A DNA stretch of 61,692 bases from assembly GCA_025766275.1 (NCBI GenBank), contig JAFKAC010000214.1:1-61692 (forward strand). The letters are read 5' to 3'. Shown one piece after another: positions 7,001 to 15,644 of this stretch. A program made the position numbers and the translations under genes. Under the pieces are notes generated by a model. The model did not search any database, was not told where the DNA came from, and saw only the letters and a program-made list of their open reading frames with translations. Numbering within the stretch: the stretch's first letter is position 1; every line of letters starts with the position of its first letter. This stretch comes from Lactarius indigo. Taxonomy: Eukaryota > Basidiomycota > Agaricomycetes > Russulales > Russulaceae.

Positions 7001-8790
7001 CTGATAGGCCGTCCCCTATTCCCCAAGTGTCGCTAAGACTAGACCAGTTTAAACAGGTGCGACAGCGTGCTTTCTCCTGTATGCTCCGGGCGCAAAAGTC
7101 ATGGGTCAAGCACAAAGATACGCCCAAGTTCAAAGAAGGAGACCTCGTGTGGCTAGAAGGACGCCACTTACGTACCCATCAACCAACCGCAAAACTAGCC
7201 GCAAAACGCCATGGACCATTTAAGGTCGTTCAGGTGATGTCTCCCGTCAACTATCGCCTCGAACTTCCCACGCAGTGGAGCATCCACGACGTCTTCCACA
7301 TAGATCTTCTCACACCTTATCGCGAAACACCCACGCACGGGCCAAACTATCAGCGCCCACCACCTGATTTGGTCGATAACGAAGAAGAATACGAGGTCGA
7401 GAAGATTCTAGACTCGCAGCGGTTCGGCAGAAGACGTCGACTCCAATACCTCGTCAAATGGAAGGGCTATTCTGACTCAGACAATCAGTGGGTAGATAAA
7501 GATGACGTATTTGCCGACGAAGCCGTTCGGGATTTCAAACATTCCAACCCCGACAGAGAAACGCATATAAGGACAACTTCTTGTCGTGATAAGTCCCCAT
7601 CTCCCATTCACTCCATGTCCTCTACTCGACGCAATGAACAGCTCGCACTCCTCTCTACCCTCACCAACGCCTCCTCAGCCACGCTTGTCAACCCCGACTC
7701 CACCAACGACACCACAGCCATTAGAGCTACAGGGGGAGGCCGTCCCTCCGTGCAGCATGAGGGCGATGGCCCTATCACTAGTGAAGAACTGCACCAGACA
7801 CTGCAACGATTCCCTGTGCCCGTACAGGGAACTCTCGACGACGATCCAGCAGCAGCTCAACCAGCACCTCCGCCACCAATGTACGCCCTCACAAACCCCA
7901 ACACCGGTGAGCCCGAGGTCTTCCTCACCGAAGACGAGCTTTTTCGGCTTCAAGCAGCTGTCCCGCGCGGTGAAACCGCCCAACGCCATGCAGAAATACG
8001 AACAAGAATGGAAGGAGACGGCGGCGCGGTGGCAGCGGGAGCAACTGCATATCGCCGCCTGCCGACGACGGATGATGAAAGAGCGGAAGGAGTATTGGAC
8101 GAAGATGAGGATGAAGACGAGCTTAGAGACCATTACCCCATCAGGCACGCATTCCTTAACCATGAATTCTACGCTGAAGATCCAGCCGCCACTCCCTACC
8201 TCGTCGACGCAGCGGGGGGGCCTTTACACAGGGGACGAGTCGCCGTGGCACAAGCGGCTCGTTATACACCAATGGGCGAACGAGACCCCGCAACCAGGGT
8301 CGTCGTCCCTGAGGGGTTCCGGGTCAATCGAGGACCCGATTACATTCCGTTCCCGATCAAACTCCCCAACGGACCGACGGTACAAGCCTCCCACGTACAA
8401 GTTATCCGAGGAGGAGACCCCTTCGTACTCGGATTAGCTCCGGGGTCGGGCTTCCTCTATGGTAAACCCCTCTATGCCACTCCTCACCTCCCTAAAAACA
8501 ACCGCGCTTTCATCCCGCACGAGGAGTACTTCATGCTCCGAGATCGACACCCCACGGACCTGCTGCTTATGCGCATCGGGGATGTCACCCTCACTCAAGA
8601 GCTGCGTCGATTCCGACAGTTCGCCTTTGCCGAGGACCAGCTGGAAAAGAGGATTCGACAACTACAGATGGAGAGGGAGATGGTGATAGCGGATAAAAAG
8701 GACAGTCTCTATCGGCTCGAACGCGCTAACATATTGGAAAGGATGGAAGATGAAGCAGAACGAATGAGACAGGAATCGATAGCGGACTAG
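3982..8790 (+). CDS. Gypsy1 Pol: protease, RT, RNase H, integrase, chromodomain, C-terminal module
   Basis: A 1602-codon open frame, -1 relative to gag. It opens inside the gag end and is most likely reached by -1 frameshifting, so 3982 is the frame opening rather than a true start. Order by residue: aspartic protease DSGAT (about 52); reverse transcriptase from about 290 with YMDD at 5221-5232; RNase H with EVDASGF (about 562); integrase zinc region HHDSPVYGHPG to CAECQ; catalytic D in VDFITKLP, D in ISDRDPRF, E in DGQSERTNQW; chromodomain about 1137-1177 (YEVEKILDSQ, YLVKWKGY). A further 400 residues follow, unusual in length: low complexity, then a conserved block (YIPFPIKLPNGP, YGKPLYATP) and a coiled-coil-like tail. 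Typical chromoviral Pol stops soon after the chromodomain. The frame is unbroken. Confidence 0.93.
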   Translation: MEKGGFSGRLNPSAWVRAVNCNSVIMTRYRSMRVPVSIRTSYAMADIRALVDSGATHCFMKPSFAKRMGLGTKLLNIPKKIWNIDNTENKSGRITHYTDVDVQTKGIHKEIRFLITDIGNEDIVLGYPWLAIYDPHIKWSQAAIHEDMLPIVIRSTNPYIKTTPVVAVATVQNDDYEVVHSCVITDEQRQQFEEGCRIRATATDLAIAAQQYTTKAELPAEYREFERLFSEEASDRFPPSRPWDHAIEFKPGTADAIDCKIYPMTQEEDKKLREWIDEQLKKGYIRPSKSPYASSFFFIKKKDGKLRPVQDYRKINAVTIRNQYPLPLISDLITDLSNAHIYTKLDVRWGYNNIRIKEGDEEKAAFKTRYGLFEPTVMFFGLTNSPATFQTMMNFIFRDIIAKHEKRGTVIRVYMDDIGIATGLNHSLQDHVEAVKDVLRVSAEHDLYYKLEKCLFHSPRMDYLGVILEKGVTRMDPVKISGIKDWPTPTKVKDVRSFLGFCNFYRPFIRGFATKARPLNKLTRKDTEWHWGTEEEKAFQDLKTLVTSEPVLAHPDLTQQFELEVDASGFATGAVLLQRKADGKRHPIGYYSSTLNEAERNYDIYDLELLAIVKAFRHWRPLLAGSPHKIKVFSDHLNLQYWKSPQKISRRVAREVLELSEYNFEIHHIKGTSNGRADALSRRPDYDQGENDNEGVTVLPESVFARTTTLEELRHPHWRPEILPVEMTPEHPIYEQDIAKLKPWVDAHKLKDIEGTWYKDGRRVVTGGIHDKRTIIAAHHDSPVYGHPGVKRTLQLTERHYWWPQMKNDVTDYVKGCAECQRHKANLRPIKAPLQPIYPKPEALPFETIAVDFITKLPVSRGYDSILTVTDHDCTKAAVFIPCNEEITAEGTAALYVSHVFPRFGLPSRVISDRDPRFASKFMREICKILGISQNISTAYHPRTDGQSERTNQWLEQYLRFWVNERQDDWVRYLPMAEFTHNNWPNETTRESPFFLLSGFNPRADWTDRPSPIPQVSLRLDQFKQVRQRAFSCMLRAQKSWVKHKDTPKFKEGDLVWLEGRHLRTHQPTAKLAAKRHGPFKVVQVMSPVNYRLELPTQWSIHDVFHIDLLTPYRETPTHGPNYQRPPPDLVDNEEEYEVEKILDSQRFGRRRRLQYLVKWKGYSDSDNQWVDKDDVFADEAVRDFKHSNPDRETHIRTTSCRDKSPSPIHSMSSTRRNEQLALLSTLTNASSATLVNPDSTNDTTAIRATGGGRPSVQHEGDGPITSEELHQTLQRFPVPVQGTLDDDPAAAQPAPPPPMYALTNPNTGEPEVFLTEDELFRLQAAVPRGETAQRHAEIRTRMEGDGGAVAAGATAYRRLPTTDDERAEGVLDEDEDEDELRDHYPIRHAFLNHEFYAEDPAATPYLVDAAGGPLHRGRVAVAQAARYTPMGERDPATRVVVPEGFRVNRGPDYIPFPIKLPNGPTVQASHVQVIRGGDPFVLGLAPGSGFLYGKPLYATPHLPKNNRAFIPHEEYFMLRDRHPTDLLLMRIGDVTLTQELRRFRQFAFAEDQLEKRIRQLQMEREMVIADKKDSLYRLERANILERMEDEAERMRQESIAD
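3994..4000 (+). promoter_or_regulatory. Gypsy1 putative -1 frameshift site G_GGT_TTT
   Basis: In the gag frame the codons read GAG GGT TTT, so G GGT TTT fits the X_XXY_YYZ slippery pattern. It lies in the 31-nt gag-pol overlap and is identical in Gypsy2 (18127-18133) and Gypsy5 (46143-46149, minus). A small hairpin ACCCA/TGGGT follows after 12 nt; that spacing is longer than usual, so its role is uncertain. Confidence 0.6.
7634..8437 (+). CDS. Overprinted ORF in the +1 frame of Gypsy1 pol C-terminus
   Basis: 267 codons from ATG 7634, fully inside pol. No known family recognised. The first half is rich in Ser, Thr and Pro; then comes a probable amphipathic helix (EWKETAARWQREQLHIAACR, basic continuation) and a tail with GSGSIEDPITF. 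Gypsy2 has an ORF in the same relative frame (21731-22456) with its ATG at the homologous pol position (an Asn/His codon after two Arg). Shared residues include W, A, W, EQL and A in the helix and GSG-I--PITF near the end. Around the helix the +1 frame matches Gypsy2 better (7 of 16) than the pol frame does (4 of 16). How it would be translated is unknown. Confidence 0.45.
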   Translation: MNSSHSSLPSPTPPQPRLSTPTPPTTPQPLELQGEAVPPCSMRAMALSLVKNCTRHCNDSLCPYRELSTTIQQQLNQHLRHQCTPSQTPTPVSPRSSSPKTSFFGFKQLSRAVKPPNAMQKYEQEWKETAARWQREQLHIAACRRRMMKERKEYWTKMRMKTSLETITPSGTHSLTMNSTLKIQPPLPTSSTQRGGLYTGDESPWHKRLVIHQWANETPQPGSSSLRGSGSIEDPITFRSRSNSPTDRRYKPPTYKLSEEETPSYSD

Positions 8791-8810
8791 TGAGGTGGGC
8801 CTCACTCTTG

Positions 8811-8822
8811 AAAAGGGGGTGA
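8811..8822 (+). other. Gypsy1 polypurine tract
   Basis: AAAAGGGGGTGA directly precedes the 3' LTR; this is the usual place for plus-strand DNA priming. Gypsy2 has a similar tract (AAGAAGGGGGTGG). Confidence 0.8.
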
Positions 8823-9331
8823 TGTTACGGTACGGACTTGGTGACTCATCACATACGACTCATGACCGGTTATGACTACGGTCCGGTATCAGCATTAGTC
8901 ATGGACTATTACTTCGTATCAGTCAGCATAGTAGTTCACATGTGATTGTGACTCATGTATGACTCATTCCTAGGATAGCGGTACTAGGGTTCGAGCTAGT
9001 TACGCTATTGGTTACGTACTGTTCGAGCGGCGCTTTAAAGCCCGCGTGTATCTGTATAAGTAGTCGACTCGGAAGACCAAGAGTCCCCATCTTGGTCTTC
9101 TTCAATCCACCACTTGACTCGTCTTCCATTTTGCCTTAGCCTCGGACTAAGCGTGCCTCCACTTGTATCCACCAAGGGATACTCATCTTTCATCTTTTGC
9201 TGCAGTGTGTGTCGGCGGACCCCTGTTCAGCTTGCGTTGGGTTGACACGTGATCCCCATTCGCCTTTACTTCGCTAAGTCGATTACGCCTCTTCAGAGTC
9301 CAAGTCGGACTAACGCCGGTGGAGCGTAACA
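8823..9331 (+). repeat. Gypsy1 3' LTR
   Basis: 509 bp, no difference found from the 5' LTR. It is followed by the TSD copy GGAGG (9332-9336) and then the FunK1 exon. Confidence 0.95.
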
Positions 9332-10182
9332 GGAGGTGTATAAAGTTGACAAACAGGTGGTTTGATGACAAAGTTGCTGCAACCTGGCTGGTATGTATGA
9401 CGAGGGATGGTGACGACAAAGAGGTCCTGATTAATATGGAATTGATCATCAGCAGTAACAGCCTTCAGAGTCTCTTCTGGCATGGCTTTGCGAATGCTGT
9501 TGTCATGTCCTTGCTCCTGTCTCCCTGCTTGGTCATAACGGATAAAAAAGTCTAATAGTTCGGGATCTCATCAGTAGTAGATGGGTGTGGTGATGATTGC
9601 ACCACTTCGGTCCCATCGAATAAGTCTTGCATAATCATCGACAACAAGGATACTGAAGACATGTGTACGGAACTGGCAGTCAAGTTGCAGAGCCACGTAT
9701 GCAATGATCTGCCCAGCTGTTGAGACCCCTTTCGAAGCTTGGTTCATGAGTCGATTGGAACTCGAAACGGATTGTCCTCCGTCTGGGAAATTCACCAAGA
9801 AGGCGTCTTCCTCCGCTTTGCTTTTAAATTCAATCCAGATGTTGCTGAGAGTGGAATTGGCTCCGAGGACGGTTTTGTGCACTTGGTCGTAAACTGTACA
9901 ATCGGGTGAAAAGGAAACTGACAGGTTGGTGGTAGCCTTGTCTGGTGAACGTGATGTGTCGCGAATATAGAGTGTCTTGAGGTATGGTTGAACAATGTCA
10001 ATCTGAGGGATTCTTTTCAGTACCGAAAAAGCTCTGAGGGATCAATTACTCACAAATACCTTGTACATGAGAACCTCAGTCCGAAGGTTGGCTAGAGCAT
10101 CAAACAGGCCCACTTTGAACTTGAAGGATGGCACTTTTGAACTTGGAAGAAAAGTAGAGAGAAATAATTGAGGAGGCATCCC
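9332..10182 (-). pseudogene. FunK1-type kinase pseudogene, N-terminal part
   Basis: The upstream half of the kinase gene that continues at 171-1524. Visible on the minus strand: FKVGLFDALANLRTEVLMYK near 10130-10070, then SVLKRIPQIDIVQPYL, and the family-typical FRTHVFSILVVDDYARLIRWD at about 9690-9620, followed by DPELLDFFIRYDQAG. An intron probably lies near 10060-10030 but I could not place it with correct phase. Two adjacent in-frame TGA codons (9568-9573) break the frame. The start at ATG 10182 (MPPQLF) is a guess; the true 5' end may have been lost to LINE1. The segment ends at the Gypsy1 TSD. Confidence 0.75.
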
Positions 10183-10311
10183 TTCTCTTCCTTGTACCAC
10201 CATCATCTCTTTTAGCGCTGATAGTGGTTCTAGTCTACACATCATCCAATACAACCCTGAATAACCCCCTACTGCAGAGAACACACCTGGTGTCCTTGTG
10301 ACCTCTGCAGG

Positions 10312-12142
10312 ATGCACCATCCAGAACCCCCTCCACCCCCAAGTCCCCCTCTCAACGCCCTCAGTGACTCCAACCTCTACCTTGACCACTTCTCGACCCC
10401 ACCGATGACTGATGTCAACACCTTTAACCTGGCAACCCCTGGGCCAATCATTGCTGCTGGCAATGGCCCCCCCGACGTCGCTGAAGGGATGGCTGGCTCT
10501 GCCTGCAACCCACTTGCCATTTCCTCCGACCACAATTCCACCTCCCCTCAAGACTCCACAATGAATTCTCCAGAATCTGAAGAACCCACCATCCCAGCCG
10601 TCGACATTGAAGCCATTATTACTAACCTTACAGACCTTTCAGAGACGAACGTTGCCTCCCTTCCCCCTGACCCTGAAGAAATCGTGGTGAGGGGTCGAAC
10701 TCGAAACACCTCAAGGACACCACGAGCCAGCAGGTGCGCATCGATCGCGTCCGCATGGTCGCATATTTCGGAAGAAGTTCTCTCCGAAACAAACTCACCG
10801 ATCCGATATTCCTCCCCCCCTAGACCCGCAGATAGCCACTTGATACGCGAGGTGGTAAGCGGCAAGCTTCTTCCCCCACCGGTATCCGTCCACGAGGCCA
10901 ACTGCAAGTGGAATACACAACTGAAATCAGACCTTGACCTCAACTTAGAAGAAGAAATACAGACTTTCGAAGCCAATGATGACAACCTCAAGAAAGAGTT
11001 GGCTAGAGAGGTAAACGAGGTCGTAATGGGTTACTCCCACTACTACCTGCAAGGCACATTACAACTTAGGGCAGACCACGACTTCCCGTTCAGCAATGAG
11101 AACCTCCAAGCGGCGGTCCTCCTCTCCATCCAGGCCATAGACGCCGGCGCAAGCAAACACCCTGGGGAAACCATGGTACCCATACTAACACCACATGCTT
11201 GGTACAGATTGACGATGGCAGTCCTTGCGGTGATCCTTCGAGGTTGGCTGCACTCCACGTCCAAGGTTGCCACGGGCACAAAGTCTATGAACTGGAACAC
11301 AGACTCTTTCATCACCCATCCGGACATTACCAAACCTCTGATGGAGGGCGGTACAATCTGCAGTATGGCGTTGCAGCTAGCGGAGGTGTATGACTCCAAC
11401 CGTATTAACCCTCTTCGGTTGACTCCAGAGGAGTTCTATGATAACCTTCTGACTGCCCAGACTAATGTCATCACACGCGCAGCTGGCAAGGACAATGATA
11501 CGAGAACTAGACGCCAAGAAGCTCAAGACAGAGTTGTAGATGACACCATAAAGACTATGACGTCCAATGCCACCATAATGGCTGAAATACGTCAGAAGGT
11601 TAAAGACACCATTTTTGGCCAACTCAATCAGGAAGCCCTCAATGACGCTGACACTTGGCGCGCCATTTACTGGGAAGAATTCAAAGAGGTGATGCAGAAG
11701 TACATCACTGCCAACAACTTCGGGCAAATCGACCCAATATTTCTCAAGAGCAAACATAAGGGTAAAACCAGAGCCAAATCGGAGACACCAGAAATTGAAG
11801 ACAACATGGAACAAGTAGAAAAACTGATGCAAGCAGACTCACAAGTACAAATTGACCTCCTCTGCAACGATATCCTAGCCAATATGAAGGTTGAGATGGA
11901 GCAAGAGATTGCTGACCTCCACTCTGCAGAACTTACCAGAGCTCATGCAGAAGCTAAGCAACAAGTGGAACTCGAAGTGGCTGCATTCAAAGAGGCCAAA
12001 ACAGCCTGCCTAAGACAGGAAGCGCTCAAACAGGTGGATGATGACATCACCGCGGTCCGGAGATGCTACTGGAAGGAACACGAGGCGTATGTCTGTACCC
12101 AACGGAATGATGTCCATGCAGCCCTCAAGCAGTGGAAGATTC
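10312..12142 (+). CDS. LINE1 ORF1, N-terminal segment (split by Copia1)
   Basis: ATG 10312 opens a long frame with a Pro/Ser-rich start, a middle region (HWYRLTMAVLAVILRGWLHS-like helices near residues 300-340) and a long charged coiled-coil-like part with many Glu, Gln and Ala (about residues 500-600). At 12143 it runs into the Copia1 LTR. Removing Copia1 with one TSD copy joins codon ATT to CGA CAC CGC and the frame continues at 27472 without a stop. The joined product resembles ORF1 (the gag-like RNA-binding protein) of agaric LINEs because of the part at 28608-29504. This half alone would not be diagnostic. Confidence 0.65.
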
Positions 12143-12541
12143 TGTTGAAACGTGATAAGTACGTAAGGACCTTATCTATAGCAGTTATAACATTACTCTA
12201 CTATGTTTACCATATTAGGCAATTACGATACATACAATAGCGGGCGTATCATGTCCTGTGATGAGGAGAAGTCCTATGACTATCTCAGAAGGGCAAAACA
12301 CATTAGGCGTGTGTAAAAATGCGATATTGTGGACACCCTTACTCATCACTTAACTGCAAATGGACATGGTGGGGCCATAGAGCATAAATACCCTCCTATG
12401 TGGGGAGAGAGGCGAATACAGAACATCACCCACTTTGCTTGTGCACATTCTCCTCTCTCATTAGTCTCTCAACCTACTCAAAGGTGAGAATGTCCTTCCT
12501 GCATGCTGCACTTTGGCCTATAAGGCTTTTGCTGCGCAACA
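12143..12541 (+). repeat. Copia1 5' LTR
   Basis: 399 bp, TGTTGAAACG to GCGCAACA. It differs from the 3' LTR at 11 sites; in 9 of them the 5' copy carries TG or CA where the other has CG, and the reverse holds for the rest or at neighbouring sites. Confidence 0.93.
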
Positions 12542-12557
12542 GGTTATGGGCCCTGTT
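12542..12557 (+). promoter_or_regulatory. Copia1 primer-binding site matching the initiator tRNA anticodon arm
   Basis: GGTTATGGGCCCTGTT follows the 5' LTR directly. It is complementary to the anticodon stem-loop of initiator tRNA-Met (GGGCCCATAACC) and not to a tRNA 3' end. Drosophila copia and yeast Ty5 are primed by a cleaved half-tRNA of this kind. Confidence 0.7.
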
Positions 12558-12917
12558 ACAGGGCTTGCCGTTGCACTTCTAGACGAAGTCACACCTGGTG
12601 GTATCGCACTCCTACCCTCTGTATCTATGAACAGATTGGTAATGAGAAAATAGCGAGCAGACCACAGGAGGCACCCTGGTTCATAACAGACCCAGTATTG
12701 TACTCTAGAGGAGTACATAGACTTGGCCCACTGTCTAACGTTGACATGGTCAAGCAGTTCTTTTGGCATAGACAATTGGTAGTCTGCAAAGACCAATGTC
12801 TGCTACAGAATACGTTCTGTAGCCGAAGGGATTAATGCTGGTTTTATTATCTCACTCAGTATTATGATGAAAAACTCTAAATACTGACGTACTATAAAGC
12901 CAACAGATTTACCAACA

Positions 12918-13281
12918 ATGTCGTCTCAATTAACTACTCTTGTCTCCGTCTTTGATGGCTCTAATTGGACCCTTTGGTCCAACGCCATGCAAGCCTTCTT
13001 CATGTCCCAAGGCCTCTGGGGTTACGTCAATGGTTCTATCCCTCTCAACACTACTGCCGCCGCTGATATTCAAGCTGCCTGGCATCGCAGTGATGAAATG
13101 GCAAGAGGTAATCTTACCCTTTGCCTTTCTCCTGCCATCCAGCAAGCTGTCACTGGCACCTCTGCCAAATTGCTCTGGGATGCTGTCCAAGATTGCTATG
13201 GAGCGGTCTCCCTGCCACACATTTACAAGGATTTTAAAGAAGCAGTTTCTATTCGCTTCAATCCAAACCAAAACCCAGTAG
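12918..13281 (+). CDS. Copia1 Gag, N-terminal segment
   Basis: ATG 12918 (MSSQLTTLVSVFDGSNWTLW) starts a copia-type Gag: the 'F-G-NW-W' beginning, then YVNGSIPLN and a helical part with AIQQAVTGTSAKLLWDAVQD, as in the UBN2/DUF4219-like gag of copia elements. After IRFNPNQNPV a solo LTR is inserted; the frame resumes at 13870 with ATFEKMAATFSRLG. A leader of about 375 nt separates the 5' LTR from this start. Confidence 0.85.
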
Positions 13282-13864
13282 TGTAACGCCACTACAGGGG
13301 CATTGAGTACGACCTGTACTAGGTCAGTCGGGAATGCGGTAGTCCAAGCTCAGAGGCTCGACTTCAGATAAGATGGTGCACAGGGATCACAAGGACGTCG
13401 GTCACTTGGATCGTAGAGGAAAGGCTAAGACGCGAAGGTCTAGCAGGAACGAGGGTCGCGAGACAAAGAGCACACGGAAGTGTTCCGTTTCAGACGAGTG
13501 TAGTATTACACAAGAAGTCTAGTCTACCGTACAAGCTAGATACGACTAGAGTTAAATAAGGGTTCTGCTGTATGGTCGTTACAAACAGATGGCGCCATCG
13601 CTAAGTTAAGGGATAAAGGGATAGGCATAAAGGGAACAAGGCATGGATATATCAAGAACAAAGGCGAATCACGCAGGGTCGCGCGTGAGTGGGAACAAGT
13701 CGGAAACTAGCACATGTCGAACTTTATCTGAGGGAACCATCGATAAGTTGGGCGTGCAATAGAAGCCGAGGAATCGTAAAGTCCGCGTAATCGTACAGGG
13801 CTTGTATGGTGTGGGGAAAAGGATAGTAGTAAATGAAAGAACGAGTCCAAGGAAAATCGTAACA
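13282..13864 (-). repeat. Solo LTR, Gypsy4 type, inside Copia1 gag
   Basis: 583 bp, TGTAACGCC to ATCGTAACA, the reverse of the Gypsy4 LTR at 38109-38689. Flanked by the TSD AGTAG (13277-13281 and 13865-13869). Removal restores the Copia1 Gag frame. Confidence 0.93.
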
Positions 13865-13869
13865 AGTAG

Positions 13870-14792
13870 CAACTTTTGAGAAAATGGCTGCCACCTTCTC
13901 TCGACTTGGTGCTGTTACTATTGGCACTGCTCCTAATCAAACAACGCTTGCGATATCTCCTCCCCTTCAGGCTTTGATAGCCATGTCCGCGCTTCCTCAG
14001 AAATGGGAAAATCTTATCCCCATTATCTGTAGCAGTGTTGCAACAGCTGATCTCAAACTTGCTTCAGTTTCTGGCATAGTAATTGGCCAGTTTGAAACTG
14101 AAACTAATCACAGACAGCATAAGGGAGCTCATAACGCGCAGAAACTCTCTGCCGTTAAACGCAAGTGCGATAACCCTCGCTTTTCGAAGCAGGGTGGTCA
14201 GCAGCAGCAACAGCCTTCCACTTCCAATGCCCCTGGCCCGTCTTCCCAGCAGCAGCCTAATCGGCAGCGCGGAGGACGAGGATCTGGGCGAGGCAAAGGA
14301 AAAGGGAAAGGTAAAGCACATGGCGGCGCTCCCCAGCATTCCCACATAGCCTCTGTAGCTGCATTATCTCTGCCCACTTCTCACAAGGTGATCCATATTG
14401 GGTCATCTGGCATCTCTACTCGCACAGAAGTCGAATCCTCTTTGCCACAGAGGACTCCTGGCTTCTTTCCCTCCGTTAATACCACTATGACGCTCGCAGA
14501 GCGGCTGAATGTACCAGCTACAGTTCAGACCGCGAAGACGCTTGAGCAGCGCTTCGCCGATGTGGACACTCAGATGCGCCCTCGGATCGATAAATTTATT
14601 GACAAAGAGTATGACTCCGATTTCGACATTGACATGACGCAAGCACCCCCTGCTGGCGCACAACCAATTGTCGACATTGAGAGTCTAGATGACTCTGAGA
14701 TTGCCGCCTATTGTAGTGAGTCTTCAAATGCCCTACAATTAGACTTAAGTGATCTAACTATATCAGATGTTGACTCGGATAAAGAAAACTGA
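13870..14792 (+). CDS. Copia1 Gag, second segment, ending at in-frame TGA
   Basis: Continues Gag from the solo LTR: SALPQKWENLIPI, then a Gln/Ser/Gly/Lys-rich nucleic-acid-binding stretch near 14190-14320 (basic RGGRGSGRGKGKGKGK). I see no CCHC knuckle. Acidic end (DSDKEN) and TGA at 14790-14792; the same frame then stays open through the protease to 15644. The TGA could be a CGA decay product or a real gag-pol stop; copia elements usually have one continuous frame. Confidence 0.75.
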
Positions 14793-15644
14793 GCTCTGAC
14801 ACCGGAATATGTTGATCTGGAGGCAATTGAGGCTGCAGAGATAACAAAAATGTGGGAACAACCTTCATTTACTGGCCCTGGTTCTATTCCGAAAGTTCCT
14901 TCTTTGGAGCTAATTCTTGCCGCATGGACTAGGAACCAGCAATATTTATATGATCATGGGCTTCCTACACACCCTGACTTCGGTACTTTGATATCCCCGT
15001 CAGGCTCGCGTTCTATAACCCCTGAACATTTTCTAACCGGTCCAGATGAGGTCCTGGATTGGGGTTCCGATGAAGAAGAGTACGTTACTCCTTCATTTTG
15101 CCTATTATGTGCTGATCACGTTACAGAATTAGTCCAGCCCCCAAAAAATCTAAGGGGTGGCAGATCTAACTGTAACGTACTTGGGTCACATGTAAAGAAG
15201 TTGCCTGAAATGTACAATAATACTAGTGCCCTTCTCAATTTTCTAGAGTGTGAGCACAATGAGTACTTCAGTCAATGCACAGAATGTTTGAAGCGTACTA
15301 AGAATATGTGGCTTCTTGACTCAGGAGCCTCGGCACACTTTACCAATAGTCTTAGTGATTTTATTGAGTATAAGTCGCTAGCCAAGTCTGACAGAATACC
15401 TGTCAAAACCACTGCTCATATGATATATGTTGAGGGAATTGGTACTGTCCTGCTAGAGCATTACCTTGCAGACAAACTTGTAACTACACGAGTTTATCCA
15501 GTCTTTCACATACCTTCTATGAGCACACGGTTACTATCTATGGGAGTATTCCTACAGCAAGGATTGCGCATTTTGGGGAATTCGCAGCATATAGACTTGC
15601 TAAGAAAAAATAAAACAATTGTCCAATGTAAACCCCTTATTCAT
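14793..15644 (+). CDS. Copia1 protease region of Pol
   Basis: Same frame as the preceding Gag. About 170 residues without recognised domain, then the aspartic protease motif MWLLDSGASAHF near 15307-15342 and conserved RLLSMGVFLQQG. Ends at the Gypsy2 insertion (TSD TTCAT); the frame continues at 23378 with GQSLFWLDAS. Confidence 0.85.

Larger units (their letters stand above)
1525..9331 (+). mobile_element. Gypsy1: full-length chromodomain Ty3/gypsy LTR retrotransposon
   Basis: Two 509-bp LTRs (1525-2033 and 8823-9331) that I cannot tell apart by eye enclose gag and pol. The target-site duplication GGAGG is present at 1520-1524 and 9332-9336. The element sits inside a coding exon of the FunK1 pseudogene; excision with one TSD copy rejoins that frame. 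Protease, RT, RNase H, integrase and a C-terminal chromodomain in this order define a chromovirus. The polypurine tract is at 8811-8822 and the self-complementary primer-binding site at 2036-2046. Identical LTRs mean a recent insertion, but gag already carries one in-frame TGA. Confidence 0.95.

Noticed and set aside
7675..8163. Minus-strand ORF of 162 codons opposite the Gypsy1 pol C-terminus
   Set aside because: It has no recognisable content; the Gypsy2 minus-strand ORFs of this region did not look alike, in contrast to the +1-frame ORFs.
10042..10551. Minus-strand ORF of 169 codons opposite the LINE1 ORF1 start
   Set aside because: Only its end (KVGLFDALANLRTEVLMYK) fits the FunK1 kinase; the rest is the reverse of a Pro/Ser-rich coding region and looks like a shadow.
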